DNA of 64,000 nucleotides, from assembly GCA_948567375.1 (NCBI GenBank), contig OX419760.1, positions 29,264,001 to 29,328,000 of the forward strand, given 5' to 3'. The notes under the pieces are model-generated. The model did not search any database and had not been told where the DNA came from. It worked only from the letters and a program-made list of their open reading frames with translations. A program made the position numbers and the translations under genes. Source of the stretch: Lunularia cruciata. Taxonomy: Eukaryota > Streptophyta > Marchantiopsida > Lunulariales > Lunulariaceae. Positions 47,501 to 58,289 of this stretch are shown in pieces (the stretch's first letter is position 1; each line of letters opens with the position of its first letter).

Positions 47501-50500
47501 ACTTCCGGGGTCAATCTCGAAACTCTTTGACCTCTTTCTTCAAACGGATAGAAGAGTGGATGTTCCAATTGAAGTTGTGACAACTCTGTCGAAATTGGCT
47601 GCTTATGAGGCCACTGCTAAGCAGATTCTCGATTTTCCCGGTGGTGTTGAGGTATTATTGCACGGTTTATCCGGTGAAAGCAATTCCATGCTCATGGAGC
47701 ACGTTGCATGGACCTTAGCCAATCTAGCTTTGCATGAAGAGGGTAAGAGAAGACTTGGAGAAGTTCCGGGGTCAATCTCGATACTCTTTGACCTCTTTCT
47801 TCAAACCGATACAAGTGTGGATGTTCAAGTTGAGGTGGTCAGAACTCTGGCAAATTTGGCTGCTTATGAGGCCAGTGCTAAGCAGATTCTGGATTTCCCT
47901 GGTGGTGTTGAGGCTTTATTTGAGAGTTTATCGGGTGGAAGTAATTCCGTGCTGATGGAGCACGTTGCGTGGGCCTTAGGCAATCTAGGTTTGCATGAAG
48001 AGGGGAAGAGAAGAATGGGAGAAGTTCCGGGGTCAATCTCGAAACTCTTTGCCCTCTTTCTTCACAGGGATGGATGTGTGGATGTTCAATTTGAAGTGGG
48101 AAGAACTCTGGCAAAATTGGCTGCTTATCAGGCCGCTGCTAAGCAGATTCTGGATTTCCCCGGTGGTGTTGAGGCATTATTGGAGGGTTTGTCAGGTGGA
48201 AGGAATCCCGTGCTGATGGAGAACATTGCATGGACCTTAGGCAATTTAGCTTTGCGTGAAGAGGGGAAGAGAAGAATCGGAGAAGTGCCGGGGTCAATCT
48301 CGAAACTCTTTGACCTCTTTCTTCAAAGGGATGGAAGTGGGGATGTTCAAGATCAAGTACTGGGAACGCTGGCGAATTTGGCTACAGATGAGGCCAGTGC
48401 TAAGCAGATTCTGGATTTCCCAGGTGGTGTTGAGGCATTATTAGAGGGTTTATCGATTCGAAGTAATTCTGTGCTGACAAAGAACGTCGCATGCACCTTA
48501 GGCAATCTAGCTTTGCATGAAGAGGGGAAGAGAAGAATGGGAGACGTTCCGGGGTCAGTGTCGAAACTCTTTGACCTCTTTCTTCAACGGGACGCAAGTG
48601 TGGATGTTCAAGTTGAAGTGGTGAGAACTTTGTCGAATTTGGCTGCTTATGAGGCCAGTGCTAAGCAGATTGTGGATTTCCCCGGTGGTGTCGAGGCATT
48701 ATTGGAGAGTTTATCGGGTGGAAGTAATCCCGTGCTGATGGAGAACCTTGCATGGACCTTAGGCAATCTAGCTTTGCATGGAGAGGGGAAGAGAAGAATG
48801 GGACAAGTTCCGGGGTCAATCTCGAAACTCTTTGACCTCTTTCTTCAAAGGGATGCAAGTGTGGATGTTCAAATTCAAGTCGTGAGAACTCTGTCGAATT
48901 TGGCTGCTAATGAGGCCGCTGCTAAGCAGATTCTCCATTTCCCCGGTGGTGTTGAGGCATTATTGGAGGGTTTATCGGGTGGAAGTAATTCCGTGCTGAT
49001 GAAGAACGTTGGATGGACCTTAGGCAATCTAGCGTTGCATGAAGAGGGGAAGAGAAGAATGGGACAAGTTCCGGGGTCAATCTCGAGACTATTTGAGCTC
49101 TTTCTTCAAAGGGATGGAAGTATGGGTGTTCAAGTTCAAGTGGTGAGAACTCTGTCGAATTTGGCTGCTGATGAGGCCGCTGCTAAGCTGATTCTGGATT
49201 TCCCCGGTGGTGTTGAGGCATTATTGGAGGGTTTATCGGGTGGAAGGAATTCCGTGCTGATGAAGAGCGTTGGATGCATCTTAGCCAATCTAGCTCTGCA
49301 TGAAGAGGGGAAGAGAAGAATGGGAGAAGTTCGGGGGTCAATCTCGAAACTCTTTGACCTCTTCCTTCAAAGAGATGCAAGTGTGGATGTCCAAATTCAA
49401 GTCGTGAGAACTCTGTCGAATCTGGCTTCTGATGAGGCCGTTGCTAAGCAGATTCTCCATTTCCCCGGTGGTGTTGAGGCATTATTGGAGGGTTTATCGG
49501 GTGGAAGTAATTCCGTGCTGATGAAGAACGTTGCTTGGACCTTAGGGAATCTAGCTTTGCATGGAGAGGGGAAAAGAAGAATGGGAGAAGTTCCGGGGTC
49601 AATCTCGAAACTCTTTGACCTCTTTCTTCAAAGGGATGGAAGTGTGGATATTCAAGTTCAAGTGGTGAGAACTCTGTCGAATTTAGCTGACGATGAGGCC
49701 GCTGCTAAGCAGATTCTGGATTTCCCCGGTGGTGTTGAGGCATTATTGGAGGGATTATCGGGGGGAAGTAATTCCGTGCTGATGGAGAACGTTACGTGCA
49801 CGTTAGGCAATCTAGCTTTACATGAAGAGGGGAAGAGAAGAATGGGAGACGTTCCGGGGTCAATCTCGAAACTCTTTGACCTCTTTCTTCAAACGGATAC
49901 AAATGTGGATGTTCAAGTTGAGGTGGTCAGAACTCTGGCAAATTTGGCTGCTTATGAGGCCAGTGCTAAGCGTATTCTGGATTTCCCTGGTGGGGTGGAG
50001 GCTTTATTGGAGACTTTATCCGGTGGAAGTAATTCCGTGCTGATGGAGCATGTTGTATGGGCCTTAGGCAATCTAGGTTTGCATGAAGAGGGGCAGAGAA
50101 GAATGGGAGAAGCTCCGGGGTCAATCTCGAAACTGTTTGATCTCTTTCTCCAAAGGGATGGATGGGTGGATGTTCAATTTGAAGTCGTAAGAACTCTGGC
50201 AAAATTGGCTGCTTATCAGGCCGCTGCTAAGCAGATTCTCCATTTCCCCGGTGGTGTGGAGGCATTATTGGAGGGATTATCCGGTGGAAGTAATTCCGTG
50301 CTGATCAAGAACGTTGCTTGGACCTTAGGGAATCTAGCTTTGCATGAAGAAGGGAAGAGAAGAATTGGAGAAGTTCCGGGGTCAATCTCGAGACTCTTTG
50401 ATCTCTTTCTTCAAAGGGATGGAAGTCTGGATGTTCAACTTCAAGTCGTGAGAACTCTGTCTAATTTAGCTGACGATGAGGCCGCTGCTAAGCAGATTCT

Positions 50501-52841
50501 GGATTTCCCAGGTGGTGTTGAGGCATTATTGGAGGGTTTATCGATTCGAAGTAATTCTGTGCTGACAAAGAACGTCGCATGCACCTTAGGCAATCTAGCT
50601 TTGCATGAAGAGGGGAAGAGAAGAATGGGAGAAGCTCCGGGGTTAATGTCCAAACTCTTTGACCTCTTTCTTCAAAGGGACGCAAGTGTGGATGTTCAAG
50701 TTGAAGTGGTGAGAACTTTGTCGAATTTGGCTGCTTATGAGGCCAGTGCTAAGCAGATTGTGGATTTCCCCGGTGGTGTCGAGGCATTATTGGAGGGTTT
50801 ATCGGGTGAAAGTAATCCCGTGCTGATGGAGAACCTTGCATGGACCTTAGGCAATCTAGCTTTGCATGGAGAGGGGAAGAGGAGAATGGGACAAGTTCCG
50901 GGGTCAATCTCGAAACTCTTTGACCTCTTTCTTCAAAGAGATGCAAGTGTGGATGTCCAAATTCAAGTCGTGAGAACTCTGTCGAATCTGGCTTCTGATG
51001 AGGCCGCTGCTAAGCAGATTCTCCATTTCCCCGGTGGTGTTGAGGCATTATTGGAGGGTTTATCGGGTGGAAGTAATTCCGTGCTGATGAAGAACGTTGG
51101 ATGGACCTTAGGGAATCTAGCTTTGCATGGAGAGGGGAAGAGAAGAATCGGAGAAGTTCCGGGGTCAATCTCGAGACTCTTTGAGCTCTTTCTTCAAAGG
51201 GATGGAAGTGTGAATGTTCAAGTTCAAGTGGTGAGAACTCTGTCGAATTTAGCTGACGATGAGGCCGCTGCTAAGGAGATTCTGGATTTCCCCGGTGGTG
51301 TTGAGGTATTATTGGAGGGTTTATCGGGTGAAAGTAATTGCGTGCTGATGGAGAACGTTGCTTGCACGTTAGGCAATCTAGCTTTACATGAAGAGGGGAA
51401 GAGAAGAATGGGAGACGTTCCGGCGTCAATCTCGAAACTCTTTGACCTCTTTCTTCAAACGGATACAAGTGTGGATGTTCAAGTTGAGGTGGTCAGAACT
51501 CTGGCAAATTTGGCTGCTTATGAGGCGAGTGCTAAGCAGATTCTGGATTTCCCTGGTGGTGTTGAGGCTTTGTTGGAGAATTTATCGGGTGGTAGTAATT
51601 CCGTGCTGATGGAGCACGTTGCAGGGGCCTTAGGCAATCTAGGTTTGCATGAAGAGGGGAAGAGAAGAATGGGAGAAGTTCCGGGGTCAATCTCGAAACT
51701 CTTTGACCTCTTTCTTCACAGGGATGGATGTGTGGATGTTCAATTTGAAGTGGTAAGAACTCTGGCAAAATTGGCTGCTTATCAGGCCGCTGCTAAGCAG
51801 ATTCTGGATTTCCCCGGTGGTGTTGAGGCATTATTGGAGGGTTTATCAGGTGGAAGGAATCCCGTGCTGATGGAGAACATTGCATGGACCTTAGGTAATT
51901 TAGCTTTGCATGAAGAGGGGAAGAGAAGAATCGGAGAAGTGCCGGGATCAATCTCGAAACTTTTTGACCTCTTTCTGCAAAGGGATGCAAGTGGGGATGT
52001 TCAGGATCAAGTACTGGGAACTCTGGCGAACTTGGCTACAGATGAGGCCAGTGCTAAGCAGATTCTGGATTTCCCCGGTGGTGTTGAGGCATTATTGAAG
52101 GGTTTATCGATTCGAAGTAATTCTGTGCTGACAAAGAAGGTTGCATGCACCTTAGGCAATCTAGCTTTGCATGAAGAGGGGAAGAGAAGAATGGGAGAAG
52201 TTCCGGAGGCAGTGTCGAAACTCTTCGACCTCTTTCTTCAAAGGGACGCAAGTGTGGATGTTCAAGTTGAAGTGGTGAGAACTTTGTCGAATTTGGCTGC
52301 TTATGAGGCCAGTGCTAAGCAGATTGTGGATTTCCCTGGTGGTGTCGAGGCATTATTGGAGGGTTTATCGGGTGGAAGTAATCCTGTGCTGATTGAGAAC
52401 CTTGCATGGACCTTAGGCAATCTAGCGTTGCATGGAGAGGGGAAGAGAAGAATGGGAGATGTTCCGGGGTCAATCTCGAAACTCTTTGACCTCTTTCTTC
52501 AAAGGGATACAAGTGTGGATGTTCAAATTCAAGTCGTGAGAACTCTGTCGAATTTGGCTGCTGATGAGGCCGCTGCTAAGCAGATTCTGGATTTCCCCGG
52601 TGGTGTCGAGGCATTGTTGGAGGGTTTATTGATTCGAAGTAATTCTGTGCTGGCAAAGAACGTTGGATGCACCTTAGGCAATCTAGCGTTGCATGAAGAG
52701 GGGAAGAGAAGAATGGGAGACGTTCGGGGGTCAATCTCGAAACTCTTTGACGTCTTTCTTCGAAGGGATGGAAGTGTGGATTTTCAAGTTCAAATGGTGA
52801 GAACTTTGTCCAATTTGGCTGCTGATGAGGCCAGTGCTTAG
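44562..52841 (+). CDS. NB-ARC-ARM immune receptor copy B with a giant ARM array
   Basis: Three exons, 44562-45602, 46094-46936 and 47088-52841, join in frame through GT-AG introns of 491 and 151 bp. They give 2545 residues. A helical N-terminus (1-165) starts with an alanine-rich hydrophobic helix and has a Lys/Glu-rich segment at 64-90. NB-ARC follows: P-loop GDPGTGKT 184-191, kinase 2 LVILDDVWE 272-280, RNBS-B 299-308, NPLALA 360-365 and LGLHDL 513-518. A diverged ARM-like module (about 672-758) then leads into 20.5 ARM modules of 87 residues (759-2545). By family knowledge NLRs bind nucleotide and switch on cytosolic immune signalling; using the ARM superhelix as the sensor in place of LRRs is inference. 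The stop at 52839 is one base from the usual AAG codon in the array, so the protein is probably C-terminally shortened. The ATG at 44562 is preferred over an in-frame TTG 15 bases earlier. Confidence 0.85.
47478..52841 (+). repeat. Copy B ARM-module array, 20.5 x 261 bp, with higher-order blocks
   Basis: Each 261 bp unit codes for EGKRR-GEVPGSIS-KLFDLF through to TLGNLALHE, which is two ARM-like three-helix repeats. Unit n starts at 47739 + 261(n-2), and no unit is out of phase. Units 2, 10 and 16 share QTDTSVDV and EHVAW-type signatures. Units 3, 11 and 17 share DVQFEV and AKLAAYQAAA. Units 5, 13 and 19 share AYEASAKQIVDFPGG. These signatures define blocks of 8, 6 and 5 units (47739-49826, 49827-51392, 51393-52697). 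Units 12 and 20 look like chimeras, with the first half of one type and the IRSNSVL second half of another. Confidence 0.9.
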
Positions 52842-54118
52842 CAGATTCTGGACTTCCCTGGTGATGTTGAGTCATTGGAGGGTTGGTCGGGTGGAAGTAT
52901 ATCCGGGCTGATGGAGAACGTTGCATGCACCGTAGCCAATCTAGCTTGACATGAAGAGGGGAAGAGAAGAATTGGAGAACTTCCTGGGTCAATCTCGAAA
53001 CTCCGTAAGGCCTTTCTTCAAAGGGATGGAAGTGTGGATTGGAAAGTCCAAGCTCAAGAGGTGAGAACTGTGTCGAATTTGGCTACTTATAAGGCCAATG
53101 CAAGTAGATTCTGGATTTGCGGGGCTGTGTTGAGTGATTATTGTGTCATTTATCGGCTGGAAGGCACTCCGTGCTGATAAAGAACTTTGGATGGACCTTA
53201 TTTTGTATAGCCGTACATGAAGATGGAAAGAGAAGAATCAGAGAATTTTCTTGGGTCAATGTCGAAACTGTTTGACCTCTTTCTTGAAAGTGATAGAATT
53301 GTGGATGTTCAAGTTCAAGTGGTGAGAACTCTGTCGAATTTAGCTGATTATGAGGCCGCTGCGAAGCAGATTCTGGATTTCCCGGGTGGTGTTGAGTCAT
53401 CTTTGGAGGGTTTATTAGGTAGAAGTAATTCCGTGCTGATCGAGAACGTGGCATGCACCTTAGCCAATCTAGGCAAACATGAAGATGGGAAGAGGAGAAT
53501 CGGAGAAGTTCTGAGTTCAATCTCGAAACTCCTTTAGGTTCTTTTTCAAAGGGATGGACGTGTGGATTTTCAAGTTGGAGTGGTGAGAACTCTGTCGAAT
53601 TCGGGTGATTATGAGGCCACTGCTAAGCAGATCTGGATTTCGCGAGTGCAGTTGAGGCACTAGTGGATGCTTTGTCGGGTGGAAGTGACTCCCTGCTGAT
53701 AAGGAATGTTGTATGGACGATAGCCAATCTAGGCAAACATAACGATGGGAATAGGAGAATCGGATAAGTTCCCGGGTCAATCTTAGAACTCCTTAAGGTC
53801 TTTCTTCAAATGGATGGAAGTGTGGATTTTCAAGTTCAAGTAGTGAGAACTCTGTCGGATTTGGCTGATTATGAGCCCATTGATAAGCAGATTCTGGATT
53901 TCCCCGGTGCAATTGAGGCACTATTGGATGGTTTGTCGGGTGGAAGTGACTCAGTGCTGATGAGGAATGCTACATCAAACTTGATCGCATTCTTTGGAGG
54001 GCACCAGGTTACTGAAAATCCACGCTTTCAAGGCTTGTGTGATCTGCTAGCAAGTGCTGGTGACTCTTGGTGTCCAAGTGCAGGTGAGAAGGCTTTAGTA
54101 CACCCCTCTCAGGTCTAG
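52842..54118 (+). pseudogene. Decayed 3' tail of copy B: ARM relics and original C-terminus
   Basis: Beyond the 52839 stop the same strand keeps recognisable but decaying ARM modules with stops, in-frame losses and frameshifts, including TGA in place of TTG near 52948. Open pieces remain at 53217-53537 and 53810-54118. The last piece ends in ENPRFQGLCDLLASAGDSW and then a short tail with a stop at 54116-54118. Copy C ends the same way, so this is the ancestral C-terminus. A deletion joins LMRN directly to the AFFGG segment, so the three extra diverged modules present in C are missing. These end units were not homogenised with the main array. Confidence 0.75.
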
Positions 54119-54229
54119 AGCAGAAGCTGCTTTTGTGGAATTTTATGACTTACTGTAATTCCTTTATCCATTTGCACTATCTATGGAATGTACACGTAAC
54201 TACTGCTGTTAGGTACATGAGAGAATTAT

Positions 54230-54640
54230 GCTAGTTACATGGTCTGTAGGTAAACTAATTCACAGAAGGAATAGCCGTTGGCAGAACCTTTTGTTGCGGG
54301 AAGATTTCATGTACTGTGCTGGAGCTCGTAGTTTCGTCTGGACACTCCGGGATGTAGCTGGAAGAGCACACATTATGTTTCCTGAGAGAATTTTATCGCC
54401 CTGATTAGATATGCTTCTGAAACTTTACTGCAGCTGGAACTTGGACGGAGGAAGTTCCCATACTCATCAACCAATCATTGGATTCTGAAACGTCATGAAC
54501 CAATGTGTCCAAGAAGACCACGCGACACATCCATGATCTTACGGGCTGCAGTGGGCACAGTAATTGACCGGGCCAGACGACATGGAGTACTCGGAAAGCA
54601 AGAGCTCGGTTATAGGAGGGACTTTGAACTCTTGCTAAAC
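54230..54640 (+). pseudogene. Disrupted counterpart of the 137-aa ORF, downstream of copy B
   Basis: It is homologous to 36247-36660 in inverted arrangement. The start (MLVTWSVGK) and the MFPERILS segment are conserved, after which stop codons and frameshifts break it. This argues that the ORF is not under strong protein constraint, at least in this copy. Confidence 0.4.
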
Positions 54641-56614
54641 TAAAAAGATCAAGGAGAATTGTATTCGTGATTTTTGTTTCTATGATCTAAGTTCATAGGC
54701 ATCACATGAGAGTACGGGTATGAATGTTTGCAGTATAACCTTATATTGTAAGTTTAAAACAGAACGGAACAAACATATATTGTAAAACTTAAAACAGAGC
54801 GCTGACCTAAGAGCGAACGAGATTTCAGAGATGGCAAAGGGTGTGACTTCCACAAACATATATAAAAAGCCAAGAGCAAAGAAAGACAACGCTGAAATCA
54901 AAAGGGCCAGCCTGTTCCGGTCATGTTTGAGTCTGAATGAACTGTACTTCCCACTCAGACACCCGAAATGAGAACCACTAAATACTGTCAGATATCACCC
55001 TGTGGACCAAATTCAGAACTCTTTCAACCTGCTAGTGCATAGCGAAGTGGTTGCGGTTCAATGTCATGGTTATGGGCTACCAGACGTTGTTTGTGTGGGG
55101 GTCTAGAGATATTAAAACTTTACTTCGGCAACCACGCATATTGTACGAGAGATGAAGATCAGACGCTGAGCTCGTCTCGACACAATCAACCGTCTAATTA
55201 GGTCTTTTCAACATTGGTGACAATTTGGAACATAATGTAAGATGATCAAGGAATCTTGAGAGCTTGAGTCCACATTGTTGACACGCATTTACTCCCGCAA
55301 GCAAGTGCGGACTTGTTATCAAAGGTTGTCTACTTCCGCTTTCACGTAACGGCACTATTTCTCTTGAAGTCTGCAATGTCTTATGATGTCATAAGTAAAG
55401 GGAGGTGTAACTTTCAAACTATTTTACTTTAGAACTAAAACTTTTGTAAACCACTTTAATTATTTTAGAGAATTTCATCGTTTTAGTGAATCGATATCTT
55501 CGCACCCATTAACTTTACTTATACACTCCGCTGCCAATAATTTTGAATCATCCGGGCAAGTTGGATTCTAAATTAAAGACAACTCAACTACTTGTTTTCG
55601 AACCCCCTCAAAAAAGTGTTACTCCGGCTTCCGGACAACGGTTCCATATCCCTTTCGGATTGCCAGTGGAATTCCAAGAGTCCCGCAGAAACAGGCACCT
55701 AGCTCGGAACAGGTGCTAGAGCTCCTTTAGTTGGTGAGTAACCAAAGTTGGATGTCGATTTCGACTTTGCTAATTTTAAATTTGTAAAGCAAAAGGTCCA
55801 GCTGCACCTGATCTCTCCGTTGATACTTTGTTTCGGAGATTGATTAATACTCAAGGGGATTCCGTGACCATCATCGGGTCGTCCCCTATCGGAAAAGGTT
55901 GAGGGAAAGTACTGTAGAATCGGGTGCAGATCTTGAGTCATTTTTGACAGTGTCAACACATGCAATTCTTAGATAATGTTGAGGAAAAGTATTGTGGAAT
56001 CGGATGCAGATCTTGAATCATTTTTGACAGTGTCAACACATTCAATTTTTAGAGAATGCAATATTTGAACTTCAATAATTGACCTGAGAAATATATAAAT
56101 TAGAAGCAATTTGTACCTATGACCCATGCATGTTTTGGCACCCAATGAGTTTTGGGTTCATGCCGTGGGCAACATGTATCAGGTGGAACTAACGGCGGTC
56201 TAAAGTCACAAAAAGATAAGTTCTAGTATCTGTTATGACAACCTATTGTGAACCAAAATGGGATTCCAAGTGATAAAAGGCAAAGAGTCTTGCAATTGTG
56301 ACAATGTAATATCTGATAATTTTACAAAACTCGATTTAACTGAGTTCGCAGACTGGAGTTGGTGAATCGTTAGGATCAATTAAAGCTGGGACGGAGTACA
56401 AGGATTCTAGCAGTCAGACCAACTTCAAATCTTAAATTCGTTCTATGATTAGTGCAAGATCAAATTCGTAAGGTTTTCTTGCAAAACCAGAGATTGACAG
56501 TTGGTAGAGGTCGATAGTAGACAACAGGGAAGAAACACAATTACCCTTCAAATTAGCAAGCTGAATCACTATTCAAGCAAGCTCAAAAGTAAATTAGATC
56601 TGCTAGTCTGACAT
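54641..56614. other. Conserved but unassigned DNA of the right arm
   Basis: Reverse-complement counterpart of 34152-36246. It contains the 80 bp duplication. No reading frame is conserved well enough to call a gene. Confidence 0.4.
55898..56060. repeat. 80 bp tandem duplication, right arm only
   Basis: GTTGAGG-AAAGTA and the following GCAGATCTTGA...TTTTTGACAGTGTCAACACA occur from 55898 and again from 55978. The left arm (about 34880-34960) has a single copy. Confidence 0.7.
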
Positions 56615-57099
56615 TCAGGCAGCCTTCTTAGATGCAAACCTAGGAAGTGATTTATCAAAATTTCTACTCATTGAAGATACTCCAACTCCCATATCGGCTA
56701 CAGCAATTTCATGCAGACTTGAAGAATTCTGTCAATCTTGTACACATTCATGAAACTATGTACGTTTTTTCTTGCCTTATATACTCACAAGCATACAGCC
56801 TATAGATCTACTTACTGTAGGTTGCATGGTTAGAGAGTGAGAAACTAGCAGAATCGTCACGGCCATCACTTTAATTTGTTAGATCTTAGAAAGTTAAAAG
56901 TCACACTGGTAGAAATTCAACTCTTCATAAGCTACTCAGATTCATTCCCTATTTCTGTAAATCAATTTGCTACAGATTTGATAGAGAGCATCAAATATTT
57001 GGATTTAAGTGACGAACGGCAACTTACAATGGGTGCTATGGTCTCTATTGAATGCCACAGATCATTCTTTCCAATTACACTAGGTTGTAACTCCGACAT
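56615..57099 (-). CDS. Two-exon mini-gene or terminal exons, right copy
   Basis: Exons 57099-57028 (24 codons, MSELQPSVIGKND...) and 56728-56615 (37 codons and a stop, NSSSLHEIAVADMGVGV to RFASKKAA). The intron is 299 bp, begins GTAAGT and ends TTGACAG, as in the left copy. Length changes in exon 1 relative to the left copy are multiples of three and the stop is conserved. Function is unknown. Confidence 0.45.
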
Positions 57100-57153
57100 G
57101 AGTGAATTTTTTATTTATCAAAATGGAAACTATTACACAACGGAACAGCTATA

Positions 57154-57366
57154 TCACAAAGGTTGCAAACAAAGAGAACAGCCCGAAATCGATGAGAGGG
57201 ACATCACGAGCAGTATAAGGAAGGATGGCTGGGGCAGAGAGGATGGAGCACTCGATGCACCAACCGGAACTAAACCATTCTCCGCACCAGGACCCTTAGC
57301 AGATTGTAGGTAGGATGGCAAATTTCCACCGGTAGTTTGATGAGGTAAAGTTCCAACAGCAGCCAA
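57154..57366 (-). other. Possible C-terminal exon of a GPI-anchored protein, right copy
   Basis: Counterpart of 33370-33609, with GTLPHQTTGGNLPSYLQS, GPGAENGLVPVGASS and the hydrophobic end PSFLILLVMSLSSISG. The stop is four codons later than in the left copy because TAA became CAA. The frame is otherwise held. Confidence 0.3.
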
Positions 57367-57454
57367 TACTTTGACGCATACTCTCTACTGGCTTCGACAC
57401 GGCCGGAAACCCCTAGACAGATGTATATATTTATTCAACAGATGAAGTAGAACC

Positions 57455-58080
57455 CTACTGGACGACGCTGAAATGCCTTCTCCCCCTAAATTCCGAGCAG
57501 CACTTTTTCTGAGTGCTGGTCGGAAGAAGTAGCTGAACCATTCGCAAAGTTAGAATTTTCCATCTTGATCGGATACTGGAAATTAATAGCGGATGAAATA
57601 GTACCCTACTGGACGAAGCTGAAATGCCGTCTCCCCCTAGCTTCCGGAGCAACACTATTTCCGAGTGCTGTTCGGAAAAAGTAATTGAACCATTTGATAG
57701 GTTAGAATTCTCCAACTTGTCCGGGGTACTCGAAATTAATAACGGGATATGAAAATATAGTATAGTATTAACGGGTTGTGAAAATATAGTAAATGGATGT
57801 GAGTATCAATTCCCTAATTTTACTTGTCAACGTGTTCCTTTGCACATAGTCCGGAACTAAACCATTTCTGAGTGCTGTTCGGAAAAAATAATTGAATCAT
57901 TTGCTAAGTTAGAATTCTCCAACTTGACCCGGGATACTCTAAATTATTAGCGAGATGTGAAGATATAGTAAACCGGGATATTCGAAATTATCAACGAGAT
58001 GTGAAGATATGGTAAACCGGGATACTCGAAATTATTAACGAGATGTGAAGATATAGTAAATGGATGCGAGGTATCAATTC
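57455..58080. repeat. Right-arm cluster of the 147 bp hairpin repeat
   Basis: At least three related units lie at about 57455-57600, 57600-57740 and 57850-57960. Two short 44 bp repeats start at 57971 and 58015 (AACCGGGATA...). The hairpin stems here carry mismatches. The minus strand partly keeps the ENSNLSNGSITFSEQHSE reading. Confidence 0.6.
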
Positions 58081-58289
58081 CCTTACGTGTTCCCTTCAAG
58101 ATAGTCCGAAACTAAGCACCTAGGTGCAATAGAGATATTTTATTTGTCAACGTGTTCCCTTGAACATAGTCCGAAACTAAGCACATAGGTGCACTAGGGA
58201 GGCACACGCACAGATACTGGTCTTGCCTGCCTCGTCATTATTTCTGGCGGCTAGGACTTGCAAAGAGTACAGTGGTATATAACTGAAAG

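Noticed and set aside
1-52841. Regularly spaced repeats as a CRISPR array
   Set aside because: The units are 261 bp, contiguous, protein-coding and without unique spacers, in plant-type DNA.
54116-54118. Reading gene B through to this stop as one protein
   Set aside because: Several stops and frameshifts lie between 52839 and 53810, so a continuous product would need splicing for which I see no convincing sites.
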